The notes: generated from the letters alone by a model not told the origin. A DNA stretch of 64,000 bases from Methanobrevibacter arboriphilus JCM 13429 = DSM 1125 (GCF_002072215.1 NZ_JXMW01000004.1:12501-76500); one strand, 5' to 3'; numbered from the stretch's first letter, positions 18,226-28,526 are shown. Program-made: numbers and translations.

Positions 18226-18815
18226 AAAATTAATTACAATAAATTACTATAGAAATAATAATATCAAATAATAAAAAAAATATTAATATTATTTGAAAAT
18301 ACTAATAGTAAAAACAATACTATTTACTTTATAATTCAAAATAAATAAAATTAATAGAAATTAAAAACACAAATAAATAAAACTATATGAACAAAGAATC
18401 AATAGCCAAAAAAAAAAACTAAAAATTGTGAAAAAACTTTAAACACCCTAATCAAAAAATTAAAGATTTAAAATTCATCCAAATCAATTTATTGATTTTA
18501 ATAAAAATCTTTTTTAAAAATATCCATAAAATCGATTGTTTAGCTAATATCAAATATACTGGTTCACATCCATAGGGATGAGATTTTTTCAATTTATTAT
18601 TTTCTAAGATAAAAACATCTGTAATGTTGAAGTTTTTTTATCAGTACTTCTAATATTATATTGCAAAAAAGCTAGTCTACTATTACATTCAAAATTGTTT
18701 TTTATCCAAAATATCCTCAATAACCTTATTTATATCATTGTAAATTTCTTCCATACCTTTATCCATATCATTTTAAATTTATTTACTTTTACATTATCCA
18801 AATTCCATTCTTGTT
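18226..18815. other. Intergenic region between the anchored adhesin and the flavoprotein
   Basis: No convincing gene is present. A minus-strand 25-codon ORF (18689-18766, starting MDKGMEEIYNDI) follows the flavoprotein gene and could be a tiny protein or a remnant; it has no clear ribosome-binding site. A short GC-richer stretch near 18560-18580 (GGTTCACATCCATAGGGATG) does not fold into a tRNA. Confidence 0.3.
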
Positions 18816-19475
18816 TTAATGTTTTTTCATAACTGATTTAGCAATATTTACACCAATCTCAAAAGCTTTCTTGCAATCGATTGGAAATTGTTCTTCTTTG
18901 TTTTTGGCTTTTTCTTCCTCTGAAAACATAGAAGATTCATATTTATCATAATCAGAAAATTGATAAGTATTGTATGCATATAGTAATTTTGATTTCTCCC
19001 CTAATATTCTATAAATATAATATTGGAATAATTTTAAATTTTCTTTCAGACCAAATTCTTTCATTTGCTTTTCTGTTATATTCATAGTATAAATAAAAGC
19101 AGAAGGTATTTTTTTCGGGAAAACTGTAGGTATTTCATTACTATAAATCATATTAGAAAATAAAAAACGTTCTAAAAACCCACTCATTCCTGAGCTAACA
19201 TTAGCAAAATAAATAGGAGATGCAAAAATAATAGCATCAGCTTCCTTCAATTTCTCAAGAATCGGACTTAAATCATCATCCACAGCGCATACACCATGTC
19301 TTTTATCCTTTCTTTTACAATGAAAACAACTTATACATCCTTTATATTCTAAATTATAAAGATTTATCAATTCAATTTCTGCATTTTCTGATTTTGCACC
19401 TTCAAGAACTTTATTTATCAAAGTTCCGGTATTCCAATTCTTTCGAGGACTTCCATTAATAGCTATAACTTTCAT
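18816..19475 (-). CDS. Iron-sulfur flavoprotein / NADPH-dependent FMN reductase family
   Basis: This 219-residue cytosolic flavoprotein starts with the flavodoxin-like FMN loop INGSPRKNWNTGTL (residues 5-18). The Cys cluster CISCFHCKRKDKRHGVC (about 52-68) resembles the compact C-x2-C-x2-C-xn-C that binds a 4Fe-4S cluster in Isf proteins of methanogens. FASPIYFANVSSGMSGFLERF fits the family core. Isf proteins shuttle electrons or reduce O2 and peroxide; the partner here is unknown. The start is supported by GGAG just upstream. It stands alone between surface-protein genes, so a link to them is not evident. Confidence 0.85.
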   Translation of the reverse strand: MKVIAINGSPRKNWNTGTLINKVLEGAKSENAEIELINLYNLEYKGCISCFHCKRKDKRHGVCAVDDDLSPILEKLKEADAIIFASPIYFANVSSGMSGFLERFLFSNMIYSNEIPTVFPKKIPSAFIYTMNITEKQMKEFGLKENLKLFQYYIYRILGEKSKLLYAYNTYQFSDYDKYESSMFSEEEKAKNKEEQFPIDCKKAFEIGVNIAKSVMKKH

Positions 19476-19736
19476 GATTTCTCCACTATATATGATTATA
19501 TTTAAAATTTAATAAATAATAAAAATAATAAAAATAATTAAAGATATCTATTTATTAATTTATCAATATAATTAATTTTTTATCTATATGCTAATTTTTT
19601 ATAATAGTAAATTATAAAAATTGTCTAATATTTAAAATATATAATAATTCTTGATTGATGCCATTAAAAAAGAAATATAAAAAACTAGAAAAAGTGTTAA
19701 AAATAAAAATACACTAACTTTATCTATAATTACAAT

Positions 19737-21542
19737 TTACATACCAAGATTAAACTCATTAAACAAAATAAGATCTTCTTCTCTAGAGATTAATTGATTA
19801 ACATCACTAATATTGTTTAAAGATTCATTATTTACATTCTCATTACTAGAATCAATTTTATTTCCATAATCATAACTAAGTTTATTAATAGAAATATTAT
19901 TTTCAGAATTTAAACCAGATATATTATTAGTACTATTATTAGTACTATTATTACTTGAATTAGAACCATTAGTGTCATTAGTAATAATATCTTCAATATT
20001 TATTGAATTATTGTCTATTGATTGTTTAATACCATATGTATATTGACTTGCATTATATTCTGTTTTTGTTAAATATTTAGTAGAGCCATTAATATGTTCT
20101 TTACCAGATACTAGACAAAAATCTGCATCACATATAGTACAAACCCACATTCCTTCAGGACAAGTAGGACCTTCTTCATAAATCATACAACCATCTTTTT
20201 TACAGAATGGACAATAATTTTTAAAGGTTGAATTATGATAATGATAATCTCCTGCTACTCCACAACTACATTTTCCAGTACTAATTAAATATTTATCATT
20301 ATATTTAACCAATAATGGACCACAAATATAATTAGAGCTATTAATAATAATAAATCCATCACCAACAGGATCATAAGGACCATTTGTATTATTTGATGAA
20401 TTATTTGTCTTATTAGATGAATTAATTCCTCCTATTAAAGGATTTGTAGTAATATTAATAGTTAAATTATTAGGTAGACTACCATTAGAATCAACAAAAT
20501 CTAATATTCCTGAAAATTCATATACTAAAGATTGGAATTTTATAGTTCCAAGCTTAGAATTAGCATAATTTGGAGCTTGTTTATTTGTATTTATAAAGTT
20601 TAAAACATTAGTAGCTAATGTTACAAACTCTACTTTTTGCAAATTACCAGAAGTAAAATTTCCATTTGGATAGCTAGGTGCTTTAACTGAGATAGGAGTA
20701 ATATCTCCCTTATTTCCCTTATTAATATTTACGATTGCAGAAGATAATAAGTATAAAAATTCAGACATAGAATACTGTTTCCCATCAATTAAAATAGAAG
20801 ATGGAAGAGAGTTATTCATCTCAACATAACTCTTAACTTGTTTAGATGCTTTTAAAACTTGATTTATAGATAAGGTTTTTTGAGTAGAAGTTTTATTATT
20901 TGGAGTTACTGGATTTATAGTGTTTTTTGGGAATTTAGGAACATATCTATTCATAGAATGAGTTTTAGATACCTTTAAAGTTAAAGTTTTTGGTAAAACA
21001 CCTTTATTATCTTTAGACCAAGCTAATATCTTACTATTACCATAGATAAATGTTTGAAATTTAATTTTTCCTAATCTAGTGCTAGCATAGTTAGGTGCTA
21101 CATTATATTTATTAATATATTTGTTTACATTCGATGCATAGGTAGAATATTGCTTTTTCGTGAGTTTTCCAGAAATAGAATTTCCAGTTGGACTTTTTGG
21201 ACTTTTAACACCATATTTAACCACAATATTTGATTTTGATTTCTTATTTTTATAAACAATTGTGGCTGAAGAAATAGACATATATTCCTCCATAGAATAT
21301 TTATAATTTCCAATTGCAATATAATTTGGTAGCTTTTTATTCTTTTCAATATAAGTTTTGAGATTTTTACTAGCAGATAAAACCTGCGATTGACTTACTT
21401 TATTTGGTTTAACTGCTGAATTAGTGTTAGAATCAGCTGCACTAGTTTCACTCACACATACACCCATAAAAAAAACTATGAGTAAAACTAAGACTATTAT
21501 ATTATACTTATTTGAAATAATTTTTCTGGAAATGCCTAAAAT
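19737..21542 (-). CDS. Pseudomurein-binding protein with a Cys-rich extracellular domain
   Basis: This wall-bound protein of about 600 residues has an N-terminal hydrophobic segment (signal peptide or anchor) and two PMBR pairs. Numbered from the upstream TTG at 21593, PMBRs span about 65-215 and 240-383. Then comes an unusual Cys-rich domain (420-500): C424, C442-x-C444, H451-x-H453, C461-x2-C464, C469, C478, C485-x2-C488 and C493, resembling paired zinc ribbons. The tail (500-618) is Asn/Ser-rich. In-frame starts are TTG 21593, ATG 21548 and ATT 21542. The ATG is only 1 nt after GGAGG, whereas the ATT has the 7-nt spacing typical here, so ATT is preferred. No catalytic triad is seen; it may be structural or a binding scaffold. 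Confidence 0.8.
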   Translation of the reverse strand: MLGISRKIISNKYNIIVLVLLIVFFMGVCVSETSAADSNTNSAVKPNKVSQSQVLSASKNLKTYIEKNKKLPNYIAIGNYKYSMEEYMSISSATIVYKNKKSKSNIVVKYGVKSPKSPTGNSISGKLTKKQYSTYASNVNKYINKYNVAPNYASTRLGKIKFQTFIYGNSKILAWSKDNKGVLPKTLTLKVSKTHSMNRYVPKFPKNTINPVTPNNKTSTQKTLSINQVLKASKQVKSYVEMNNSLPSSILIDGKQYSMSEFLYLLSSAIVNINKGNKGDITPISVKAPSYPNGNFTSGNLQKVEFVTLATNVLNFINTNKQAPNYANSKLGTIKFQSLVYEFSGILDFVDSNGSLPNNLTINITTNPLIGGINSSNKTNNSSNNTNGPYDPVGDGFIIINSSNYICGPLLVKYNDKYLISTGKCSCGVAGDYHYHNSTFKNYCPFCKKDGCMIYEEGPTCPEGMWVCTICDADFCLVSGKEHINGSTKYLTKTEYNASQYTYGIKQSIDNNSINIEDIITNDTNGSNSSNNSTNNSTNNISGLNSENNISINKLSYDYGNKIDSSNENVNNESLNNISDVNQLISREEDLILFNEFNLGM

Positions 21543-21593
21543 AGTCATACCTCCAAAACCATGAAAAGCTCTCCTTAAAAGCCTATTCAACAA

Positions 21594-22037
21594 TAAAAAT
21601 CCTATTTTAACAATATAATAATATTAAATAAAATATAATATTAGCTAAAATATAATATTAGCCAAAATACAATATTAGCTAAAAATAGTCAATATTATAA
21701 ATAATTAATATCCTTATAAATAGCTAATATTCTTATAAATATAATTTATCTTAAAATATTAACTTAAAATCTTATACTATATATAATTTCGATGATAAAT
21801 TATATAAATTTATCTAAAAAAAAATTATATTAAAAATTAAGTTAATTTACAATGAAAATAACATTATAAAAAATATTACAAAAATAAGAAAGAATAAAAA
21901 GTATAAAATGAATGATATTATAATTAAAGAATACAAAACTAAATAAAAAATATAGAATATTAAAAATAAAACTATAGAATATTAAAAATAAAAAATTAAA
22001 AATAAAAAATATATAATAAAAAAATTAAATTAATATT
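21594..22037. other. Intergenic spacer
   Basis: No gene is visible. TATAATATTAGCTAAAA-like units repeat three or four times between about 21630 and 21685, and AATATTAAAAATAAAA units recur near 21955-22005. The TATA-like runs near 21770-21800 could form the promoter of the PMBR gene on the minus strand. Confidence 0.35.
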
Positions 22038-25000
22038 CTATATATGTCTTAAATTGATTTTATTCTTTTTTATTGAATTTTTATTCAAATTTGCTGATTT
22101 TACAGTGATTAATCCATATTTTTTGTTGCTGGAAATTTTATTTTTGTAAATTATTGTTTTAGTAGCTTTGTTGTAAACACCATAATTAGTGTTTTTATAG
22201 ACATTATTCTTATTTACTTTAGAATATTTAGCTGTTGATGAAAGATAAATTCCTGCTTTATTATATGTCAAATGATTAGATTGGATTATATTTTGTTTTC
22301 CTGAGTCTAAAACACCATAATAAAAGCCATTAAACCTATTTCCATAAATAATATTAGATTTAGAAGCTTTATTCATATAAACCCCATAACCTTTATTTTT
22401 ATTATTTCCAGTGTTTTTATAGATTTTATTTCTTTCACCATCAATATATACAGAATAAATTGTTGAATACTTGATATTATTAGAATATATTGTGTTATTG
22501 TTGCCTTTTACGCATATTCCTTTTTTAACAGAGTTAATTGTATTTTTTGAGACTTTATTTACTGATCCATAGCTATAGATTCCATGATTTTTCAATAATT
22601 TTATAGAATTATTATAAATAGTACTTGAATTAGCTTTATTTATAATTGCATTAGTTCCACCTGATATTCTGTTGTATTTTATTTTAGAATTATCTCCTTT
22701 ATTATAAATCCCATTTGTATTAGTACTTAGGTTGTTTCTATCTATATTAGAGGAAGATCCAGTGTTATATATAGCTATTTTACTTGAGTTTGAGATATTA
22801 TTGTATTTTATTCTTACATTTGTACCATAGTTTTTAATAGCATATTTTCCATTTGAAATAATATTATAGGATATTTCTACATTTTCACCTTTGTTAGTAA
22901 TTCCTACATTATTATCTGATATTAAAGAACCTTTTAAAGTAACATCGTTTCCATAATTATAGATAGCAGATTCATTATTGTTTTTTAGAATATTTTCTGT
23001 TATTTTAACATTAGATCCATTAGCACGGTTGATAATTCCTTTTCCATTGTTATTAACTATATTTCCAGTGATATTTGTAATAGTAGCTAGGTTTTCAATA
23101 CCAACACTATTTCCAATAACTTCATTATTAGCTATTATTGTATAATTACCCCCATAACTTGCAATTTCTTCAGGAGTCATCTCATCTTCATATCCAACAA
23201 AAATTCCAATATTATTATTTTTAACAACATTATTAGTAATATTTACAAAATGACCTGCAATAAAAAGACCATAAAAACTATTACTAACATTGTTATTCTT
23301 AATTAGAGTATTATTACAATAATTACCAATACCCACTAAACCATTGCTAATTATATTGTTAATTATAGTTATATTCTCACCAATACTTGTAGCTATACCA
23401 CTTACAGAATAATTAGTTAAAATATTATTATCTATAATAATATTACTAGCATTTTGAACAGCAATACTTCCCACAGTTTGGATAACAATATTATTAGTTA
23501 TATTAACATTATCTCCAACAATAAAAATACCTACAAATTCAATATTAGATATATAGTTATCACTAATAATTAAACCAATACCTTTATTATAAATACCATT
23601 CTTACTGTAAGAAATATTATTAAATGAAATATTAGTTACAACATTAGATAATCCATCAGCTAGACCATAATTAGCTATAGCAGAACCAGAGTTATTAAAT
23701 AAGTAATTATTTAAGATAAAAAGATTAGTTCCATTACTATATATAGCTCCACCACCAAATTCAAAGCTGACAGCATTATCAATAAATTTTGAAGTAGATA
23801 CAGTCAAATTAGCTTTATTATAGATAGCTCCACCACTATTATTTCCAATATTATTATTGAAATTAGAATTAGCAATGGTTAAATAACCATAATTGTTGAT
23901 TGCACCACCAGTACTTGTTGCAATATTACTTGTAAAATTAGAACTAGTAACAAATGCACTACCTTTATTGTTTATATAAATCGCTCCACCATTAATAGCA
24001 GTATTATTAATGAAATTAGACCCTATGATAGTTAAATTACCACCATAAATTTGTATTGTTCCTGTACCATTATCTGCTGTGTTATTTATAAAGATAGAAT
24101 TATCAACAGTTAGATTACCATAAGATGAACGAATTGCTCCACCACCAATAGTAGTTGCCCTATTACCTTTAAAAGTAGAATTCCTAATATTAACGATACC
24201 TGCATTATTAAGAATAGCACCACCAAGCATAGCAGTATTATTTACAAAATTAGAATTATTTAAATCTAAATAACCATTATTCAGATAAATAGCACCACCA
24301 ATATAATCAGAAGCATTATTACCAATGAAATTAGAATTATTTATATTCATATAACCTTTATTATTATAAATAGCACCACCTTCATCACCAACATAATTAT
24401 TAATAAAATCAGAACCACTAATATTTAGTGTACCATTATTATAAATAGCACCACCATCATAAGAAGCAAAATTAGTAGTAAAAATAGAATCAATCACAGT
24501 TAAATTGCCTTGATTATAAACAGCACCACCATCCCAATTTACAACGTTATCAGAGAATCTACAATTATCTAAAATTAAGACATTTTCATTATAAATAGCA
24601 CCACCAGATTTCACAGTATTGTTAATGAAATTAGAAGATTTCACAGAAACATTACCTTTATTATTAATATAAATTGCCCCTCCATTAATAGCAGTGTTAT
24701 TTGTAAAATTAGAATCTATGACAGTTAAATTACCACCATAAATTTGTATTGTTCCTGTACCATTATCTGCTGTGTTATTTACAAAAATAGAATTATCAAC
24801 AGTTAGATTACCATAAGTTGAGCGTATTGCTCCACCACCAATAGTAGTTGCCCTATTACCTTTAAAAGTAGAATTCCTAATATTAACAATACCCGCATTA
24901 TTAAGAATAGCACCACCAAGCATAGCAGTATTATTTACAAAATTAGAGTCAGTCAAATTCAAATAACCTTTATATGAATAGATAGCACCACCAATATAAT

Positions 25001-25727
25001 CAAAAGCATTATTTTCAATGAAATTAGAATTATTTATAACCATAGAACCATTATTATTATAAATAGCCCCACCTTCATCACCAGCATAATTACTAACAAA
25101 ATTAGAACCAGTTATAATTAAATTTCCCTGATTATAAATAGCTCCACCATCATAAGAAGCAACATTATTAATGAAAATAGAATCAACAATGGTTAAATTA
25201 CCTTGATTATAAATAGCTCCACCATTATTATTTGAATTACCATTTTTTAAGGTTAAGTTATGTATATTTACATTAACCCCATTTGCTATGTTGAATAATT
25301 GATTTAAGTTTTCAGCATCAATTATTGTATTTTCCTGACTTTCACCAAAGATAGTCAAATTTTTATTAATTAATATATTTGTGTTATTTTCTCCTTTATA
25401 AATTCCATTTGCAATTATAATATTCCAATTATCACCTGCAGAATCTGTTGCATTCCTAATACTCTTTTTAGCCTTATCCCAAGAAGAACCATCCCAATCA
25501 TCATTACCACCAGTATCATTTATATAAATAGTGTTAACTTCTTCAATTAATAATTCTTCATTAGGAATTGTAATATTTTCCCCATTAGAAATAATTTCAG
25601 CATCTTGTGCTGAAACACCACTAATAGTAATACTAAATATAAAAAGAGATAATAAAATCATTAAACCTCTTTTTTGATGTTTAAAAAGATTATAATCTTT
25701 TTTTATCTTTAATTGTTTATTAATCAT
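22038..25727 (-). CDS. Adhesin-like protein made almost entirely of beta-helix repeats
   Basis: This 1229-residue secreted protein has a long basic N-region and signal peptide (about 1-41, ending SGVSAQ), a DUF1565-like opening (INDTGGNDDWDGSSWDKAK), and about 550 residues of GGAIYN/SxFxNNTA repeats. The second half changes to NosD/CASH-type repeats (NNxxxNxxGI, xxNNIIxxN), ending without a membrane helix. Two neighbouring blocks of about 220 residues are nearly identical, offset 231 residues, showing a recent in-frame duplication. Sequons are frequent, so it is probably N-glycosylated. The start ATG follows CGGAGCGAAA. A 15-bp tandem repeat lies about 120-240 bp upstream. Host or partner adhesion is inferred from the family. 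Confidence 0.9.
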   Translation of the reverse strand: MINKQLKIKKDYNLFKHQKRGLMILLSLFIFSITISGVSAQDAEIISNGENITIPNEELLIEEVNTIYINDTGGNDDWDGSSWDKAKKSIRNATDSAGDNWNIIIANGIYKGENNTNILINKNLTIFGESQENTIIDAENLNQLFNIANGVNVNIHNLTLKNGNSNNNGGAIYNQGNLTIVDSIFINNVASYDGGAIYNQGNLIITGSNFVSNYAGDEGGAIYNNNGSMVINNSNFIENNAFDYIGGAIYSYKGYLNLTDSNFVNNTAMLGGAILNNAGIVNIRNSTFKGNRATTIGGGAIRSTYGNLTVDNSIFVNNTADNGTGTIQIYGGNLTVIDSNFTNNTAINGGAIYINNKGNVSVKSSNFINNTVKSGGAIYNENVLILDNCRFSDNVVNWDGGAVYNQGNLTVIDSIFTTNFASYDGGAIYNNGTLNISGSDFINNYVGDEGGAIYNNKGYMNINNSNFIGNNASDYIGGAIYLNNGYLDLNNSNFVNNTAMLGGAILNNAGIVNIRNSTFKGNRATTIGGGAIRSSYGNLTVDNSIFINNTADNGTGTIQIYGGNLTIIGSNFINNTAINGGAIYINNKGSAFVTSSNFTSNIATSTGGAINNYGYLTIANSNFNNNIGNNSGGAIYNKANLTVSTSKFIDNAVSFEFGGGAIYSNGTNLFILNNYLFNNSGSAIANYGLADGLSNVVTNISFNNISYSKNGIYNKGIGLIISDNYISNIEFVGIFIVGDNVNITNNIVIQTVGSIAVQNASNIIIDNNILTNYSVSGIATSIGENITIINNIISNGLVGIGNYCNNTLIKNNNVSNSFYGLFIAGHFVNITNNVVKNNNIGIFVGYEDEMTPEEIASYGGNYTIIANNEVIGNSVGIENLATITNITGNIVNNNGKGIINRANGSNVKITENILKNNNESAIYNYGNDVTLKGSLISDNNVGITNKGENVEISYNIISNGKYAIKNYGTNVRIKYNNISNSSKIAIYNTGSSSNIDRNNLSTNTNGIYNKGDNSKIKYNRISGGTNAIINKANSSTIYNNSIKLLKNHGIYSYGSVNKVSKNTINSVKKGICVKGNNNTIYSNNIKYSTIYSVYIDGERNKIYKNTGNNKNKGYGVYMNKASKSNIIYGNRFNGFYYGVLDSGKQNIIQSNHLTYNKAGIYLSSTAKYSKVNKNNVYKNTNYGVYNKATKTIIYKNKISSNKKYGLITVKSANLNKNSIKKNKINLRHI
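23930..25220 (-). repeat. Tandem in-frame duplication within the adhesin gene (period 693 bp)
   Basis: Sequence around 24080-24250 recurs almost unchanged at 24773-24943; for example ATAGTAGTTGCCC begins at 24148 and 24841, an offset of 693 bp or 231 codons. Similarity covers roughly 220 codons per copy and is highest in the middle, where long stretches match base for base. The outer parts have diverged. Confidence 0.8.
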
Positions 25728-25845
25728 TTTCGCTCCGTTTTCTTACCAATTATTTTTATATATTTGATTTATTTTCGAATAATTAATTTAAAAAATAAAA
25801 TATAATTCTTATACAAATTTCATAAACATAATAATAAAATTAATC

Positions 25846-25965
25846 TACCATAGCATAAGCCATCATAACATAAATCATCATAACATAAACCATTATAACA
25901 TAAACCATTATAACATAAAACATTATAAGATAAGCCATTATAAGATAAATTATTATAAAATCAAA
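25846..25965. repeat. 15-bp tandem repeat upstream of the adhesin gene
   Basis: About seven to eight units of CATTATAACATAAAC and variants (CATCATAACATAAAT, CATTATAAGATAAGC) run head to tail with an exact 15-bp period. The array lies 120-240 bp upstream of the adhesin start at 25727, inside or just before its promoter region. The remaining spacer up to 26294 shows no gene. Confidence 0.8.
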
Positions 25966-26294
25966 CAAACAAATCTAGTTATTGACAGCTAATAAAGCTA
26001 CATAAAAGCCACCCCCTAATTAAAATAATATTAATTATCAATCAAAAAACATTAATAAATAAATGTTTATTATTAATAAGAACATGGAAAAAATGAAATC
26101 AATAATATGATATAATAAAAGTAGATGTTTATACTATAAAAATATTTTGGTATGCCTAAAAATTTGTATAAATATAAAAATATAACAAACATAATAAAAA
26201 TATAATAAAATATTAATAAAGTTTAATATAATTAATAAATCTAATATATTGACAAAAAGTGAGTATTTCTTTGAAGATAAATTGGGGATAACTA
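25966..26294. other. Divergent spacer between adhesin and MoxR genes
   Basis: No ORF or RNA gene is visible. AT-rich runs such as TTTAATATAATTAATAAA near 26220 could supply the MoxR promoter. GGGGATAACTA directly before 26295 is its ribosome-binding site. Confidence 0.35.
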
Positions 26295-27143
26295 ATGGCA
26301 AAAAAATTAGATCTAAATAGTGTTGAAGAAAAATTATCTGAAAATAATTATATTCCTAATGAAAATATATCTACTGTAACATTTCTTGCTATTACACTTA
26401 AAAAACCTATTTTAGTTGAAGGACCTCCTGGAACAGGAAAAACACAGCTTGCTAAATCTATTGCAAATACATTTGAAAGAGATTTCTTTAGAATACAGTG
26501 TTATGAAGGAATAACTTTTGAACAAATTGTTGGAGAATGGAATTATCAAAAACAACTTCTAAGCCTTGAAATATCAAAGTTAAATAAAAGCCAAGAGGAT
26601 GTTTTTAAAGAAGAATTTTTCATAAAAAGACCACTTTTATCTGCATTTATGAACAAAAAATCTTCTGTAATATTAATTGATGAAATTGATAAAGCTGATG
26701 AAGAAGTAGAAAGTTTTTTACTTCAAGCATTAGGAGAAAAACAAATAACTGTTAATGATTTAGGAACATTTGATTTAAATAATGATTTACTTGTCATAAT
26801 GACATCAAACTCCCAAAGACAGCTACTTGATGAAACAAAAGATAGATGTTTATATTTATATATTGATTATCCTGATTTTGAAAGAGAAGTTGAAATTGTA
26901 AAATCTCATGTTCCCGAATCTTCTGAAAAACTAATCAAAAGTGTTGTGAAAACAACACAACGAATAAGAAAGCTTAAACTTAGTAAAAACCCTTCAATAA
27001 GAGCCACAATAGATTGGATTAGAAGCCTTATGATTCTTGAAAAAAAAGAGTTAGATGAAGAATCCTTCGATAAAACACTGAATGTAGCAATAAAAAGTGA
27101 AGAAGATGCTAAAAAGGTCAGGAAAAACATAAAAATAAAATAA
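26295..27143 (+). CDS. MoxR-family AAA+ ATPase (CoxD-like)
   Basis: This 282-residue protein is a MoxR-type AAA+ chaperone ATPase. It has Walker [12 protein letters not shown] (about residues 39-49), Walker B VILIDEID (about 133-140), a sensor-1 TSN, and a C-terminal lid helix with the SIRATIDW sensor-2 region. The [14 protein letters not shown] stretch resembles CoxD of carbon monoxide dehydrogenase clusters, where the ATPase works with a VWA protein to mature a metalloenzyme. The start has GGGG exactly 7 nt before ATG. The next gene encodes a VWA protein on the same strand, as expected; the 168-bp gap holds two copies of an ATAAAATAATAAGATAATAA-type repeat. The target of this pair is unknown here, and no CODH subunit genes are present. 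Confidence 0.88.
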   Translation: MAKKLDLNSVEEKLSENNYIPNENISTVTFLAITLKKPILVEGPPGTGKTQLAKSIANTFERDFFRIQCYEGITFEQIVGEWNYQKQLLSLEISKLNKSQEDVFKEEFFIKRPLLSAFMNKKSSVILIDEIDKADEEVESFLLQALGEKQITVNDLGTFDLNNDLLVIMTSNSQRQLLDETKDRCLYLYIDYPDFEREVEIVKSHVPESSEKLIKSVVKTTQRIRKLKLSKNPSIRATIDWIRSLMILEKKELDEESFDKTLNVAIKSEEDAKKVRKNIKIK

Positions 27144-27311
27144 TAATATAAAATAATAAGATAATAAAATAGATAATAAAATAAAACAATAATATAAAAT
27201 AATGATATAAAATAATAAGATAATAAAATAGATAATAAAATAAAATATAAAATAAACAAAAATAATAAGAAATAAATTAATACAAAGAAATATTAAAACA
27301 AAATAGAAATT

Positions 27312-28460
27312 ATGATAAAAGATATAGTTAAATTTTCAGCAAAACTTAGGGAAAATGAAATTCCTGCTAGTATTCGAAGTACTGAATTAGCTTGTAAAGC
27401 TGCTCCATTAATAAATAAGAACAATGGAAACTTACAAGAAGCATTAGCAGCTATTTACTTAAAAGATCAAAGATACAGAAAAAAATTTGATACAGTTTAT
27501 GAAAAATTCTTTATTGAAGAAGAAAATAAAGATGAAGGAAAAAAGGAATTTTCAACAGCTGGAAAAAAATCCCCCTTTAAAACATACGATGTTTCTGTAA
27601 GTAGTAAAAGAGTTTCTAGATATGATTCTGGAAAAGATGGAGAAAGCTACAGAATAAATTACATTCAAAATAGTCTAGCTGATATAAATAACAATGGAGA
27701 TAGAGAAGGGAATTCTGAGCTTTTAAAAAATGACATTACAACCTTAAATATGCTTCAAGTAGACTTAGTTGATCTTTGTCAAAAATTAGGTGAAAAAATA
27801 GCTACTAAAAGATCTAGACAGAATAAAATTGCTAAAAAACAAAAGCCTGATATAAGAAGAAGTATTAGAAAGAATATGAAACATGGTGGAACTTTATTAG
27901 AGCTTATGAAAAGTAAACCAAAGATCAAAAAACATAACCATTATTTTTTAAGTGATATAAGTGTATCCTGTGATTGGATAAGTATGTGGTTTTTTTGTAT
28001 GGTTTATACTGCCCAAAACTCATTTACTAAAGCTGAAGCATATGAATTTGACAATAAAACTGTTGAAATAACTCCTGCATTATTTGAAAATGATTTAAAA
28101 GATGCATTTATAAAAGTTATGAGAATAAGACATGAAAACTCCATGATTCAAGGTAAATCCAATATGTTTACAGCTTTTACTGAATTTGAAAAAAAAGCTA
28201 ATCTAAATAGTAAGTCATATGTTCTTATTCTAAGTGATTGTAGGGATTGGAAAGGTCCTAAAGAGGGAAAAATTCCAAAAAGTGCAGAAATAATCGAAAA
28301 TATGGTTAAAAAATCAAAAAGAGTCTTAATATTAAACCCTGAAGAAAAAAAGAAATGGAATGTTGCAGACAGCTGTGTTTCATACTATGAAGACGTTGGT
28401 GCTGAGCTATTTGAAGTAAGAAACTTAGAACAACTAGCAGAACTAATTACTGAAATCTAA
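27312..28460 (+). CDS. VWA-domain protein, CoxE-like partner of MoxR
   Basis: This 382-residue protein matches the CoxE/VWA family that pairs with MoxR ATPases. The N-terminal helical part (about 1-80) includes FSAKLRENEIPASIRSTELA, typical of CoxE-like proteins, and is followed by a charged linker. The C-terminal VWA domain (about 215-380) retains the MIDAS residues: DISVS, the threonine in GKSNMFTAF, and the aspartate in LILSDCRDW. MoxR-VWA pairs act as ATP-driven chaperones for folding or metal insertion. No obvious Shine-Dalgarno precedes the ATG, but co-transcription with the MoxR gene is likely. The pair is embedded between adhesin genes on the opposite strand. Confidence 0.82.
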   Translation: MIKDIVKFSAKLRENEIPASIRSTELACKAAPLINKNNGNLQEALAAIYLKDQRYRKKFDTVYEKFFIEEENKDEGKKEFSTAGKKSPFKTYDVSVSSKRVSRYDSGKDGESYRINYIQNSLADINNNGDREGNSELLKNDITTLNMLQVDLVDLCQKLGEKIATKRSRQNKIAKKQKPDIRRSIRKNMKHGGTLLELMKSKPKIKKHNHYFLSDISVSCDWISMWFFCMVYTAQNSFTKAEAYEFDNKTVEITPALFENDLKDAFIKVMRIRHENSMIQGKSNMFTAFTEFEKKANLNSKSYVLILSDCRDWKGPKEGKIPKSAEIIENMVKKSKRVLILNPEEKKKWNVADSCVSYYEDVGAELFEVRNLEQLAELITEI

Positions 28461-28526
28461 TAGATTATTCTATTTTATAAAAACTATATTCTTTATAGAT
28501 AGCTTAATTGTTAGCTTATGATTTTA

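Noticed and set aside
18062-18271. Phe/Pro/Ser-only ORFs over the polypyrimidine tract
   Set aside because: They are open only because pyrimidine repeats contain no stop codons; the tract is better explained as a terminator or repeat.
18555-18585. Possible tRNA-like T-arm (GGTTCACATCC)
   Set aside because: No matching acceptor, D or anticodon stems could be found around it.
18689-18766. 25-codon ORF after the flavoprotein gene
   Set aside because: The reading is plausible but has no clear ribosome-binding site or family, so it is only mentioned within the spacer.
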